64,000 nucleotides of DNA from Fulvivirga marina (lineage in GTDB: Bacteria; Bacteroidota; Bacteroidia; Cytophagales; Cyclobacteriaceae). Of the stretch, positions 47,501 to 55,909 are shown one piece after another. Each line of letters begins with the position of its first letter. The first letter of the stretch is position 1. The position numbers and the translations under genes are program-made. The stretch covers positions 62,001-126,000 of the forward strand of contig NZ_JAEUGD010000004.1 of the NCBI RefSeq assembly GCF_016775155.1. Reading direction: 5' to 3'. A model generated the notes under the pieces. That model had not been told where the DNA came from. It did no database searches and worked only from the letters and a program-made list of their open reading frames with translations.

Positions 47501-49549
47501 TACTAACCCGCTAAAGTCAAAGTCCAAGTTTGGATCATGCATTGACAATTCACCATTAAACTCTTTGGCATGTAATTTACCGTTAATCAAAAGGTCATTG
47601 TAGATATAGTTGTTATACCCCAATGAACTTACTTTTCCTTTAATTTGTGTATTTATTTCTTCGAGAGTAAAACCTTTTCCATCTACTTCAGCCTGCATGG
47701 TTAGTTTGCCTAACATGATATCTCCTACCATCAGTTTTCCGAGATCAAAGTTATCGATTAGCAACTTACCCTGGTAGGTATACAGGCTATCGGGTAGCAT
47801 GGCTATATGCACATCCGCCTCAAGGCTACCATAGCTACTACTAACCTTAGTTTTGGCTTTAAAATCGTTAATAGTGCCTCTAAAAGCACCCGAAACTTGT
47901 AAAGAAGCAGGAAAACTAATATTTGGTGGCACCAACGAATCTGTCAAAGTAGAATACAAATCCTCTTGGGTCGTGGTCAGCTCCTTCAAATTAATGTCCC
48001 ACTGAGCCTTACCTATATCAGGTAGCCCCTTGACTTTGCCTGTTGCACTTACCTTTGTATTCAGGAAAGCTTCAACATATAATCCGGATACACTCAAGTC
48101 ATCGAGCGAACCTGAAACTTTCCCCTCAAATATGACATCGCTGGCATTACCACTTAGATAGGGCATTTGAGACTTCAATGCAGGCTGAAAGTAATAGAGG
48201 TCTTCCATATCAAACTTTGATCTGGAAAAATCCGCCTTAATTTTTACCTGCTGAGTTTTTTTCCGTAAGAACTCAATAGATGGGTAGATTACTTTCAAAT
48301 CTCCGTTCACATTTGAATATTGTGTGATCAAGCTAAGGTTGTGAACAAAAGATTCCTCTTTGCCATATTTAACCATTGCGCTGAGCTGCTCCAGATTCAT
48401 TCCTCCCTTTTCTTTTGCAGCCAGGCTTCTGATCTCTCCCTGGGCATAGCCATTTTCGAATTTCACTTCGTTAAGCTCAGCACTTACCTTCTGAAACCAC
48501 ATGTGAAAAGGGTCAAAGCCTTTGCCCTGGACAAAATTATGATCATATAACCGAAAATCCACATTTTCAATAGAGGCCTGTTCTGTAGATGCCAATAGTT
48601 TCAGGTCACTTGCAGGAATGGTGTCCTGCATGACATTGGCTGTATCCCGCGGACTGCTAAACTGATCTATGGAGACAAAAGTATTAGCTACTACAATATT
48701 TTTGGTTTCGTAAACATGTCGGGCTATATCAAGATTTTTAATTTGTGCTTCTACATGCCCGATCTCCGTTAACAACTTCATATTGCCTGGTTTATCTTCA
48801 AATATGAATTTCACATTATCAACCCATAAGGCTTTACCCCCAATGTTTATCCCCTGTGATGAGACTTTATCAGACGAAGTGGTTTCTTTCAATAGGGTAA
48901 GCTTTCCTTCACTGTTTTCCAAGGTAACCTGATCAACTGTAATTAGCGATTGGTTAAGATCAAACTCCGAAATGTCAGCAAAGAAATGTCCCAGATCTAC
49001 AGACAGTTTCATTCCATGGTAAAGATCATCATAGTTTACTTTAACATTTTCAATATCTGCTGTATAGACTGCAAAGGTAAAGGGGGAGGCAGTCATGGCC
49101 GTTGTATCTTTGGGTTTGGCAGATGAAGCAAAGGCATTCACTATAAACTGAAAATTGAATGTGCTATCTGTATTCTGGTTATAAATATTGGAAACTAACC
49201 GTTTAACTTCGAGTTCATCAACCTCAAAACGGTTATCTAACAAACCCCAAAGGTATGTATCCATGCTAATGCTATGACAATATACCAGGGTATCTCCCTG
49301 CTGATCTTCTACATATATATCTTCAATGACTATATCTGTTGGAAAGTCTATATATAAACTACCAATACTTGCTTCAGCACCTGTCTTATTCTTAAAGAAG
49401 TTAACAGCTTTGGTGGTAACAAATTGTTGAACAACAGGCAGCCTAAGGGATAATATGAGCAGCACCAATAATAAAACAGTTCCTGACAGGAACCACCCCA
49501 TGATTTTGAGTACTCTAAGCAATATGCTTTTAAACTTACCTGCTTTCAT
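44543..49549 (-). CDS. tamB: TamB, translocation and assembly module protein
   Basis: 1668 residues. One N-terminal membrane helix (about 14-35) anchors the protein in the inner membrane. The long middle is a repetitive beta-rich groove as in AsmA/TamB/YhdP lipid-bridge proteins (many VDGKG, INGKLTF, KVTGTLSDPDINGKL segments). The C-terminal DUF490 domain (roughly 1200-1600) includes INLNLSPKAGSNLTYVIPEEEIHIQE and the SYNLNFYGLVKREFNI region, with a lysine-rich tail. TamB spans the periplasm to TamL, encoded directly downstream with a one-base overlap. A -7 promoter element lies 22 bases upstream. Confidence 0.95.
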   Translation of the reverse strand: MKAGKFKSILLRVLKIMGWFLSGTVLLLVLLILSLRLPVVQQFVTTKAVNFFKNKTGAEASIGSLYIDFPTDIVIEDIYVEDQQGDTLVYCHSISMDTYLWGLLDNRFEVDELEVKRLVSNIYNQNTDSTFNFQFIVNAFASSAKPKDTTAMTASPFTFAVYTADIENVKVNYDDLYHGMKLSVDLGHFFADISEFDLNQSLITVDQVTLENSEGKLTLLKETTSSDKVSSQGINIGGKALWVDNVKFIFEDKPGNMKLLTEIGHVEAQIKNLDIARHVYETKNIVVANTFVSIDQFSSPRDTANVMQDTIPASDLKLLASTEQASIENVDFRLYDHNFVQGKGFDPFHMWFQKVSAELNEVKFENGYAQGEIRSLAAKEKGGMNLEQLSAMVKYGKEESFVHNLSLITQYSNVNGDLKVIYPSIEFLRKKTQQVKIKADFSRSKFDMEDLYYFQPALKSQMPYLSGNASDVIFEGKVSGSLDDLSVSGLYVEAFLNTKVSATGKVKGLPDIGKAQWDINLKELTTTQEDLYSTLTDSLVPPNISFPASLQVSGAFRGTINDFKAKTKVSSSYGSLEADVHIAMLPDSLYTYQGKLLIDNFDLGKLMVGDIMLGKLTMQAEVDGKGFTLEEINTQIKGKVSSLGYNNYIYNDLLINGKLHAKEFNGELSMHDPNLDFDFSGLVNLNDSIPGYKFSLDLRAINLRALNFSSNDLRLKGRVVSDIRASSVENINGTLEVKDFAIARDEEVYKIDTFLLSSTTNNDKTDISIYSRVLDANFEGNFDLVTLPEVLRQHFNRYYDLNDVEDVEKLAYQEFTFSINIKRPQFFSEMIVPGLEEFQPGLIKGTYNSEQWMLDIDILVPKLVYDGIAVDSLSIGIHSDEEYLEYETDVGKLASGSFAVDHINLSGIVESDHMETDLRIMDDEKEEKYHLGGIFISGPDYYRFQFTPGKFVLNYEPWDVKPSNSLDFYPSGLWVKNFFLANDGQQIKVQSIVNPKGDSVLTADIVNFELGYLGKLEESKGYLLGGVLNGDIDFNMKSSKFAFTSGINISDFSYRGDTLGEVTLHAYNSDNIKYNLDLDVTGQANNLKVDGYYLADSMPTLNLQANLVRLDLSTVESFTMGQLQDLNGLLTGNLKVTGTLSDPDINGKLTFRESSFRVSYLQNLLSIDNETITFNKTGISFDGFTLRDKDNNEALVDGMVLTDDYTVYQFDLKVKAKDFLILNTTEDDNDLFYGNLAINTTAHITGTSNQPDIQLNLSPKAGSNLTYVIPEEEIHIQEREGVVEFFDKDQEEDPFLKETKISIKTDSMSHVLKGMNLTAKIDVSRNSTFSVVIDPITGDKLTVQGDANLTLGIKPSGDMTLTGRYEVYDGSYNLNFYGLVKREFNIAQGSYLIWTGDPLNARMDITATYTVSAVYEIPGAINQTSTQKAPFIVYLDIKNELLNPDISFRLGLEESAVASGAEAFVAQVNKNQNELNAQVFYLLLFKSTKDLQSFSTTGASGNIAESTARSSASRILSNQLNKLAGKIEGVELSLDLQSYNTLGNRSGGTTQLELGLSKQLFNNRVVVKVAGNFGLEGEQAEQQQGLSDFAGDIRLEYKLTKDGRFRLVGFRENEYDNLLQGEVVKTGAGIIFVRDYDSFKELFKAKDKEVEQRKGGQKKSNKAKDSTK

Positions 49550-49570
49550 TCAGCCATTGGTCATAAGCTG

Positions 49571-49578
49571 CAAAGTTA
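49571..49578 (-). promoter_or_regulatory. Probable -7 element of the tamB-tamL operon
   Basis: TAACTTTG on the minus strand matches TAnnTTTG exactly and is identical to the ispG -7 box. It lies 22 bases before the tamB ATG. No good TTTG is found at -33, so the assignment is tentative. Confidence 0.4.
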
Positions 49579-49664
49579 TTAAGTGTTAATAGTTTTATAA
49601 CTAACAAGCCTCGGCAATTAAGCCTCTGTAAGGTTACTTTTTCTACTTATTTGAAGCGGAAAGG

Positions 49665-50099
49665 TCAGATAACATTCTCCACCCTGATCAACTCTTTCAT
49701 TGATGAGGTTTCAGAATCCCAGCATTCTGCATGCCTGATCCTCACTTTGAGCATACATAGATTAGGATCATTCTTCCCTTGAGGAAACCAGGCTTCATGC
49801 ATTGGACTCCAGAATTTTTCTTTGCGTTCCTCATCATCAACACATACTGCACAGCCGGTTATTGAAATATAGGTATGACTATTGGCATCCGCATAGCAAA
49901 GGTTTACATGGTTATTTTCCTCTAGCTCGTCAAGTTTTGGGGAGTTACGAGTAGTGAAGAACCAAAGTACGCCTGCTCCATCGAGCTGGAGAGTATGCAC
50001 TGGCCTGCTTCTCAGGTTATGGTTATCGTCAATCGTAATTAACATCGCCACTTCAATGGCAGCAATGTCATCTCTCAGTTTTTCTCCTCCATTTTCCAT
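49665..50099 (-). CDS. Pyridoxamine 5'-phosphate oxidase family (general stress protein 26-like)
   Basis: 144 residues of the FMN-binding split-barrel fold: IAAIEVAMLITIDDNHNLRSRPVHTLQ, then LWFFTTRNSPKLDELEENNHVNLCYAD and YISITGCAVCVDDEERKEKFW. This is the COG3871 'general stress protein 26' pattern rather than PdxH, which is longer. Members bind FMN or F420-like cofactors and are often stress-induced; the reaction is unknown. It lies alone. Confidence 0.93.
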   Translation of the reverse strand: MENGGEKLRDDIAAIEVAMLITIDDNHNLRSRPVHTLQLDGAGVLWFFTTRNSPKLDELEENNHVNLCYADANSHTYISITGCAVCVDDEERKEKFWSPMHEAWFPQGKNDPNLCMLKVRIRHAECWDSETSSMKELIRVENVI

Positions 50100-50455
50100 T
50101 TGGCGTTGACTTCGGTTTTATTGATCCTGTATAATTATTGATATCTGTTTAGTAAACCTTCTGAATGAAAAGAAGAGGGTGCTTCAGACCCCTTGTATCT
50201 AAAACAACCTCTAAATAACTTATTAAGTTCTCTTTTTATTAATGGATCTGTAGTTTATCAAATGTGGAATGCATTCCTCATCTGACACGGATCGCCCTGC
50301 AACCTTGCCTTCTATAAAGGCTCTGTCATTACCTGTAAGACCAACATGCTTCTGCTTACCTTGAATGTTATTCTATATTATTATTGGATCATTTATTCCT
50401 TGGTTGGTTTCATGTTATTGACCTTAGAATTATTTTAACAGTAAACCTCCTGACA
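50100..50455. other. Gene-poor segment
   Basis: 356 bases between the stress-type flavoprotein gene (start 50099) and the YtxH gene (stop 50456). Only weak palindromes are seen, such as GGGT/ACCC near 50185-50203. No reading frame with coding character and no RNA gene I recognise. Confidence 0.5.
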
Positions 50456-50725
50456 TTAGCTATTGATTTTTGCAGATTGCTTTATTTTATTAGCTGTCTT
50501 TTTACCAGCTTCAGTATATTCATCCAGCATTGCATTATACTTGTTCCTGGCGGAATCAAGGATTTCAGCAATTGTTTCTGATAAAGAATCTTTTAATTTT
50601 TCAGACTCTCTTGTAATCCTTTTTCTTGTATCCGGACCGCTTTCCGGGGCTAGTAACAACCCTGTTAGTGCACCTGCTAATGCTCCTACTACGAATCCTG
50701 TAATTACCTTTGTGCTGTTATTCAT
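50456..50725 (-). CDS. YtxH domain-containing protein
   Basis: 89 residues. An N-terminal glycine-rich helix (TGFVVGALAGALTGLLLAPESG) followed by a charged amphipathic helix rich in K/E/S is the YtxH pattern. Members are small, often membrane-associated and stress-induced, and of unknown function. The neighbouring genes (stress-type flavoprotein, small acid-rich protein) fit a general-stress neighbourhood, but regulation is not visible. Confidence 0.92.
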   Translation of the reverse strand: MNNSTKVITGFVVGALAGALTGLLLAPESGPDTRKRITRESEKLKDSLSETIAEILDSARNKYNAMLDEYTEAGKKTANKIKQSAKINS

Positions 50726-51036
50726 AATTTTCTATCTTTTTTAATTCAACATACATCCGAATTCTCTCCGGATACTCCTACTATAATGAAAAAGGCATAC
50801 CAAAAAGGTGAACCCCTTGGCATCATGGTCAAACAAATGATAAAAAGGGAGTTTTGGGTATGTGCAACAGGGTTTCCAACTGATTTTCAGATTCGAATTC
50901 GTGTAGTATCTTCTACAGTTTGTAGAAATGAACCAAGGGCAGCTATCTCTGAATTAAGATCAGGCCCAATCGCACAGATGGCACAGGATTAGTACTTTAT
51001 TAATTTATACACGAAGCATTACTAAAAAATAAAACT
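50726..51036. other. Intergenic region between divergent small genes
   Basis: 311 bases separating the YtxH gene (minus) from the plus-strand gene at 51037. An open frame of 68 codons (50786-50992, plus) lacks any signal or family resemblance and I do not accept it. A short ATCCG/CGGAT inverted repeat occurs at 50755-50774. Promoters for both flanking genes must lie here but none is convincing by eye. Confidence 0.5.
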
Positions 51037-51351
51037 ATGTCTACGCATAACTTAAAGTCGATGTCTGAAGTGATTAACACCCTAAAAGACCGAGGATACA
51101 CACTTGACTTCATATATCGTGATAACAAGCTTTTCACCTCAGATAAAAAGAAGAGCTACAATGCTGAAGAACTAACTATAGTAGGCGAATATCGCTTTGA
51201 GGGGGATACCGATCCTTCTGATGAGGCTATACTGTACTCCATTGAAAGCCAATATGGAGACAAAGGAACATTAGTTGATTCATACGGAGTTGACTCAAGC
51301 CCGGAACTGGAGAAGTTTCTGAAAAACGCTCATTATAACGAAACCCGTTAA
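51037..51351 (+). CDS. Small conserved protein of the group often labelled phosphoribosylpyrophosphate synthetase
   Basis: 104 residues: MSEVINTLKDRGYTLDFIYRDNKLFTSDKKKSYNAEELTIVGEYRFEG, then SDEAILYSIESQYGDKGTLVDSYGVDSSPELEKFL. The pattern is typical of a compact Bacteroidota family that databases often name after PRPP synthetase. It is far too short for that enzyme (about 310 residues) and lacks its PRPP-binding motif, so I treat the label as misleading. The function is unknown; soluble. Confidence 0.88.
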   Translation: MSTHNLKSMSEVINTLKDRGYTLDFIYRDNKLFTSDKKKSYNAEELTIVGEYRFEGDTDPSDEAILYSIESQYGDKGTLVDSYGVDSSPELEKFLKNAHYNETR

Positions 51352-51450
51352 GATCTAACCTTTCGTACCTTCAGAGTATTCTTGTGTTTCCCTTTGTATT
51401 TATCCTCCCTTTGCCCCCCCTTTTTCCCTACCTCCATGAAAAATGCATCA

Positions 51451-51482
51451 TTGACTAAGAAACTGTATTATTTCTTAGTCAA
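51451..51482. terminator. Bidirectional terminator between convergent genes
   Basis: A perfect 12-bp inverted repeat, TTGACTAAGAAA with its complement and an 8-base loop, between the genes ending at 51351 (plus) and 51497 (minus). T-rich sequence follows on both strands within ten bases. Confidence 0.65.
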
Positions 51483-51496
51483 TTCTTACATACCAA

Positions 51497-51787
51497 CTAC
51501 CGGCTCTCATGCCAAGCCACACATCTAAACTCTGGGTGTTTTTCGAGGTATGTCACAACAAATTCACACCCTGGTATAATCTGGATGTGCTCCTTTTGAG
51601 CAAAAATCAATACATCGTGTAATAATGAAGAAGCTATCCCCCTTCCTCTAAGGTCTTCATGAACATTGATATAGTTGAGATCAAATATATGTGGTGATAT
51701 CTGTCTGAATTGCAAATATCCCTGCTTGCCCTCTACTGTAGTTGTGAACCTTTTACCTACCATATCTAATTTAACAGAACAGTCCAT
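51497..51787 (-). CDS. Small GNAT family N-acetyltransferase (YidJ/YjdJ-like)
   Basis: 96 residues. The acetyl-CoA site reads NVHEDLRGRGIASSLLHDVL, matching the R/Q-x-x-G-x-G/A motif A of GNAT enzymes. The rest (GYLQFRQISPHIFDLNY, IIPGCEFVVTYLEKHPEF) fits the minimal YjdJ-type family. The substrate is unknown. A strong hairpin downstream marks its end. Confidence 0.92.
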   Translation of the reverse strand: MDCSVKLDMVGKRFTTTVEGKQGYLQFRQISPHIFDLNYINVHEDLRGRGIASSLLHDVLIFAQKEHIQIIPGCEFVVTYLEKHPEFRCVAWHESR

Positions 51788-52016
51788 AAGCCAAACTTTT
51801 AAATGTTAATATTGCAGGTATAAAAAGCATGCCAATCATAAGAACATGGCTTCCGGATAAAGTGACTCTATATCATAAGATACAAGGCTCATCCCTATGA
51901 GGTGGTAATTCCACAATGTACCCCAATTAGCAACCTGTAGCCATGATAAAAATGCACCAATACATCATTATATTCATCAGAAAAAATAAAAAGCTATGAT
52001 CACTATTATAAAAACC

Positions 52017-52204
52017 GTAAGGTTATAACTTCTTACAGGTATTGAGAAGTGGCACTAATCAGTGGATTAATCCTTAAAAAGGCCCTTGGCTGAGTTATGA
52101 AAAATCGCTAAGGCCACCAAAAAGTACCTGAAGTAGCGTGTATGCGGTAACATACATTGTGGGGCGGAACATACTCACTGGTGAGAATCTCCCCTAACTC
52201 ACAA
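52017..52204. other. Candidate structured RNA element in the 51788-52230 gap
   Basis: The 443-base gap contains no plausible gene but, in its right half, a dense series of inverted repeats: GTAAG/CTTAC (52017-52036); CACT/AGTG overlapping a GGATTAATCC palindrome (52053-52073); GGCCcTTgGC/GCtAAGGCC (52081-52115); TGTATG/CATACA (52139-52156); then a nested stem TTGTG/CACAA (52157-52204), GGGG/CCCC and CTCAC/GTGAG. It may be a small RNA, a 5' leader of the GNAT gene (minus) or a 3' end of the methyltransferase gene. It matches no RNA family I know. Confidence 0.4.
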
Positions 52205-52230
52205 CATATATTCACCTGATTTGCAAATTA

Positions 52231-52818
52231 TTAAAATTGCTTTTTTATCAAATTGATAAAAAGCTCTCTGCCAGCCCTGGGGCTAATAGAATTATAACAT
52301 TTGTCAAAGACTTTAAAATCAAAATATGGTTCAAAAAAACGAACATAATCCTCTTTATAGCCTCCATAGGGCGGATGATCCTGAAACAATTCATCATTGA
52401 ATAATACCCCCACAAGGTGCCCCCCATCTTTGAGCAATTCTGCACACTTTAAAGCATATGCACCTCTTTGTGACGGAAGCAAGGCACAAAAGAATGTCTG
52501 CTCTATAATCAGATCAAACGTTCGCTCTATATTAAAGAAGTCTTTGTGTAGCAGATGTTCCTCCGGGAAGTCCGGACATCTCCTGGCAAAGTTTTGGAGA
52601 GGTATGTCAGATACATCTACCAGAAATACATTTTTATAGCCAGCCTGATGTAAATATTCAGCTTCATAGGCATTACCACACCCTGGGATGAGTATCGAAA
52701 CCGATTTATCGCTAAGCTGCTCAAAATATGCTTTAAGAGGTGTGGTTATTGCTCCGGTATCCCATTGGGTTTTTCCCTCAATATAGCGGCTAGCCCAATA
52801 ATTTTCGTCAAGTTGCAT
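52231..52818 (-). CDS. SAM-dependent methyltransferase, thiopurine methyltransferase (TPMT)-like
   Basis: 195 residues. The opening WASRYIEGKTQWDTGAITTPLK is the signature start of the TPMT-like family, followed by the SAM motif SILIPGCGNAYEAEYLHQAGYKNVFLVDVS and IIEQTFFCALLPSQR. These enzymes methylate thiol, halide or other small nucleophiles. The chemical substrate cannot be told from sequence. The structured region lies directly after its stop codon. Confidence 0.93.
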   Translation of the reverse strand: MQLDENYWASRYIEGKTQWDTGAITTPLKAYFEQLSDKSVSILIPGCGNAYEAEYLHQAGYKNVFLVDVSDIPLQNFARRCPDFPEEHLLHKDFFNIERTFDLIIEQTFFCALLPSQRGAYALKCAELLKDGGHLVGVLFNDELFQDHPPYGGYKEDYVRFFEPYFDFKVFDKCYNSISPRAGRELFINLIKKQF

Positions 52819-52924
52819 ATTACCCCTGTTAATGGTTACGTTAAGTGCTACAAATGAAAGAGTTTCTATTGAATTATATTAAATAAAGGATAATTTTACG
52901 CTACAAGTTATAATTAAACTAACT

Positions 52925-53887
52925 ATGACTGAAAATACATCTAATAACGACCCCATTAAAAAGGAGCAACATAGAGAACAATCCATAAGGGAAAATAAAA
53001 AATCTAATAGGAAAACAGCTATCATAGTGACTATTCTGGCGATAATCATTATTGTTCAGGGTATTAAAATCTATCTGGACCACCAAGAGAGTGTGGCTAC
53101 AGAAAATCAACTCGCTAGTACTGAACAGGAATTGGCTGTTACTATGCAACGTCTTACTGATATTAGTCGTGAGCTAGATGAGAAGATAGCTGAAATTGAA
53201 AAATTGGGAGGTGATGTAACTGAACTTGAGAAAGCTAAAGCAGATATACAGGATGAGTTGAACCGCCAGCAAAGAGCCAACCGAAGTACGATCAGAAACC
53301 TAAAAGATAAGGTGGGAGGTTATGAAGTACTCCTTAAAGCCAAAGATGAAGAGATAGAAAAGCTTAAAAATGTTAATTCTGAGCTTTTAACAGAGAACAC
53401 ATCGCTAAAAACAGAAAAGAATCAATTATTCGATTCATTAAGCGAGGTAACCAAATCTAAAGAAGCGTTGATTTCTAAAGTAGAGTTGGCATCACAATTA
53501 AAAGCCGAAAATATCCTTATCTATGCTATCAACAGCCGGGGAAAAGAGCGAGAAGCTCCATTCAAGAGTCGACATGCCGATAAGATCAAAGTAATTTTCA
53601 ATATTGCGGAAAACGAGGTGGCTCCAATAGAAGGTAAGGATATTATGGTACGCATTGTTGACGGTAATGGGCAGGTCATCTTTGATGTAGCCAAAGGCTC
53701 TGGTACTTTTATGTATGAAGGCAAAGAGGAGTTTTATACTTCCAACAAAGAAATATTGTTTGATAACACTCGTCAGCAGCTAACCTTTGAATATGAAAAA
53801 GGTAGCGAATGGGAAGAGGGGCTTTACAACCTGGAAGTGTACACTGAAGGCTATAAAATGGGCAGCAAGCAATTTGAAGTAAAATAA
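52925..53887 (+). CDS. Membrane-anchored coiled-coil protein
   Basis: 320 residues. A basic cytoplasmic N-terminus, one membrane helix (about 34-54), then a long coiled coil (about 60-195; heptads rich in E, L, K such as TDISRELDEKIAEIEKLGG) and a C-terminal beta-sandwich-like domain (about 200-320: NILIYAINSRGKEREAPFKSRHADKIKVIF, VRIVDGNGQVIF, LYNLEVYTEGYKMGSKQFEV). It is probably displayed in the periplasm. No catalytic residue is recognised. Followed by a strong terminator. Confidence 0.85.
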   Translation: MTENTSNNDPIKKEQHREQSIRENKKSNRKTAIIVTILAIIIIVQGIKIYLDHQESVATENQLASTEQELAVTMQRLTDISRELDEKIAEIEKLGGDVTELEKAKADIQDELNRQQRANRSTIRNLKDKVGGYEVLLKAKDEEIEKLKNVNSELLTENTSLKTEKNQLFDSLSEVTKSKEALISKVELASQLKAENILIYAINSRGKEREAPFKSRHADKIKVIFNIAENEVAPIEGKDIMVRIVDGNGQVIFDVAKGSGTFMYEGKEEFYTSNKEILFDNTRQQLTFEYEKGSEWEEGLYNLEVYTEGYKMGSKQFEVK

Positions 53888-53912
53888 GAAGAAAAAACTC
53901 TCAGTTTTAAAG

Positions 53913-53955
53913 AAAGAGGTTGTATCAAAAGTGTTGATACAACCTCTTTTTTTTT
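53913..53955 (+). terminator. Intrinsic terminator of the coiled-coil protein gene
   Basis: A perfect 15-bp stem (AAAGAGGTTGTATCA with its complement) with a 7-base loop, followed by an unbroken run of T's to 53955. It begins 26 bases after the stop codon at 53887. Confidence 0.9.
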
Positions 53956-53975
53956 ACTTACATTCCCACGATTAA

Positions 53976-54400
53976 CAGGAAATAGAAAAACAGAGAAACA
54001 ATTCTATAGATACCCTGAAGATATTCGAACAGGAGTTTTTATGTCAAACCAAATACGAAAAGGTACTTGACACCACTGCAAAAGCTGAAATTATTACTGC
54101 TCCAGCAGTTAACACAGGAGTAGTAAAAAGGCATGAACCTGACACTGCCAATAAAACCGAACAAGTCATGAATAGAAGGGCTGCAAATGTACTCCGCACT
54201 GCGGCGCTGAAGAGACACACCTCCATCATACCAGGGGCATAGAGCTGTGATGTTTTGGCAATGATCCTTATGATATTGCCTGGTATTTTAAGGTAGTAAT
54301 GGATAACAAATACCTGTACTGTTTTAAGCGGACCATCGTTGCTGCCTCTTCAAAAGATGACCGGTTTATCAAACCATTTACTCAAGAGCTTTTAACCTGA
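53976..54400 (+). pseudogene. Degraded gene remnant
   Basis: After a stop near 53973 one plus-strand frame is open for about 88 codons to a TAG at 54240-54242, reading through FEQEFLCQTKYEKVLDTTAK and TEQVMNRRAANVLRTAALKRH. A second frame, open from about 54251 to a TGA at 54398-54400, reads NDPYDIAWYFKVVMDNKYLY and DDRFIKPFTQELL. Both have protein-like composition, lack a good start and lie in different frames, so this looks like a decayed gene with indels. I do not recognise the family. Chance open frames remain possible. Confidence 0.4.
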
Positions 54401-54470
54401 TCAAGTAAATTTTTAGGATCAGTCCCTTTCAACAACTTTTAGTATAGAAGAATACCCAATAGAAACAAAA

Positions 54471-54496
54471 AAAGCCGCATCTCACGATGCGACTTT
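54471..54496 (-). terminator. Intrinsic terminator of the metalloprotease gene
   Basis: Minus-strand AAAG-T-CGCATC, loop GTGA, GATGCG-G-CTTT, then TTTTG. It starts 26 bases after the stop codon of the gene ending at 54522. Confidence 0.85.
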
Positions 54497-54521
54497 CAAT
54501 GTTAAATTGTTTCTGTCTGAA

Positions 54522-55385
54522 TTAGTACAGATACTCTAAAGCTACTCTGTCGTAGTTGCCAAATTCGCCATCCTCACCTGTAGAGAAGCAAGAAAGCATG
54601 ATTGAATTTGCATCGTAACCAGTAGGAGTACCAGGGATGTGAACTGCACCTACACCAGCATCACCTTCATTACCACCTGATCCACAAGAAAGCGAACGGT
54701 TGAAGTAATCAGTGTGACGAAGACCTAAGCAGTGACCAATTTCGTGAGTGATCACGTGCTCCACTACGTTAGTACCGTAGTTGCTGGTACCAGACTGGAT
54801 CTGTACATACTTGTAAGGGGCACCACCGCTAGGGAAACCTGCTTGTCCACCACCGGCACCACTTACTCTGTAAACTACGATATCATAAGAACCATAGTTA
54901 GTACCGAAAGTAAGCGTGAAGTTTAAGGTAGTGTTTAAGGCATTGTAGTTATCAATAGCCCACTGCAAGGCAGTTCTCATAGTATTGTCCAATGCATTAG
55001 AACCTCCAGTGTAACCTATTACGTTAATAGTTCTAGGTGCACTTACAAGGTTATTGGTACGGTACTGCTCTCCAACAGGTCCTTTGTAGTAAACACTGCT
55101 GCTAAGCATTTGAGAAAGGTTTTCAGGGGTGATAACAATATCTCCTTCTAGTAGATAGTTTCCGGACTCATAAGCTGGGTCAAGCATTTCAGTTTTACCG
55201 GTAACATCGATATCACCAACATCAAAACCTAACTCACCGAACTGAGCCATTACATTATCAGTAATTGCCAGTTGGTTGTCAGCTTTGTTTGGTGCAACTT
55301 CCTCTTCTTGTGAACAAGAGGTGACAAAGACAGCTCCAAAAGCAAATGCACATACAATTGCTAGAGCATTTTTAACATTCTTCAT
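54522..55385 (-). CDS. Secreted lipoprotein metalloprotease, M57-like
   Basis: 287 residues. Lipoprotein signal (Cys24 in FVTSC). The zinc site is HEIGHCLGLRH (His214, Glu215, His218, His224), an HExxHxxGxxH metzincin motif. The preceding part (INVIGYTGGSNALDNTMRTALQWAIDNYNALN) and the serine/glycine-rich loops match the Bacteroidota M57-type 'dual-action HEIGH' family. A conserved SIMLSCF methionine turn is visible at NSIMLS. It should be exported and either kept on the surface or released. Terminator downstream; monocistronic. Confidence 0.94.
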   Translation of the reverse strand: MKNVKNALAIVCAFAFGAVFVTSCSQEEEVAPNKADNQLAITDNVMAQFGELGFDVGDIDVTGKTEMLDPAYESGNYLLEGDIVITPENLSQMLSSSVYYKGPVGEQYRTNNLVSAPRTINVIGYTGGSNALDNTMRTALQWAIDNYNALNTTLNFTLTFGTNYGSYDIVVYRVSGAGGGQAGFPSGGAPYKYVQIQSGTSNYGTNVVEHVITHEIGHCLGLRHTDYFNRSLSCGSGGNEGDAGVGAVHIPGTPTGYDANSIMLSCFSTGEDGEFGNYDRVALEYLY

Positions 55386-55909
55386 ACATAAAATGGTTTA
55401 GGTTGAAAATAAAATTCGGTTGCAAGATAGGACTTGTTAGGGATACAAAAAGAAGCAAATCACACCGACCAAATACACTTGTACCTTTTTGTAAACAAAA
55501 CAAAGATTATATCATGGTTTATTTTTACATACAAATAAAAAACACATAAAACACACATTATCATAAATAACAACCTGAAATCAATTTCACGAAACATGTA
55601 ATATTTAACACAAAATAGAACCTCTAATTATTTCTTTTAGCATATAGCACCTTCCTAAACCTAAATACTACCAAAATCCGGCACACTTTAATTGTTTAAA
55701 CAACTACCTCTACCTCAATGAATACCTTTCCGGTTTTCAGCAGCGGTTTATCTACAACCTATTAAGCCCACCCCATCCTCATTCGGAATGCTGATCTTAC
55801 GTATAGCAGGCAAAGTCACCCAACATTTAATGTATCGTTGCACCTGATGTTGCAATTCATAACTACCGGGCAACCTCGTTTTACGTAGCACATTCGCCTA
55901 AGAATGTAA
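55386..55909. other. A+T-rich intergenic region
   Basis: 524 bases. The left part is very A+T-rich and must hold the promoter of the metalloprotease gene (minus), though no exact TAnnTTTG box was found. Around 55690-55880 the minus strand has fragments such as an 18-codon run ending IEVEVVV and a 47-codon open frame. They might be a worn-out gene, but the evidence is too weak for a call. Confidence 0.5.

Noticed and set aside
50786-50992. 68-codon plus-strand open frame
   Set aside because: No signal, domain or composition typical of neighbours, and no promoter-like sequence; probably chance.
55690-55880. Short open stretches on the minus strand that could be a worn-out gene
   Set aside because: The longest is 47 codons and frames change without a recognisable domain, so chance explains them.
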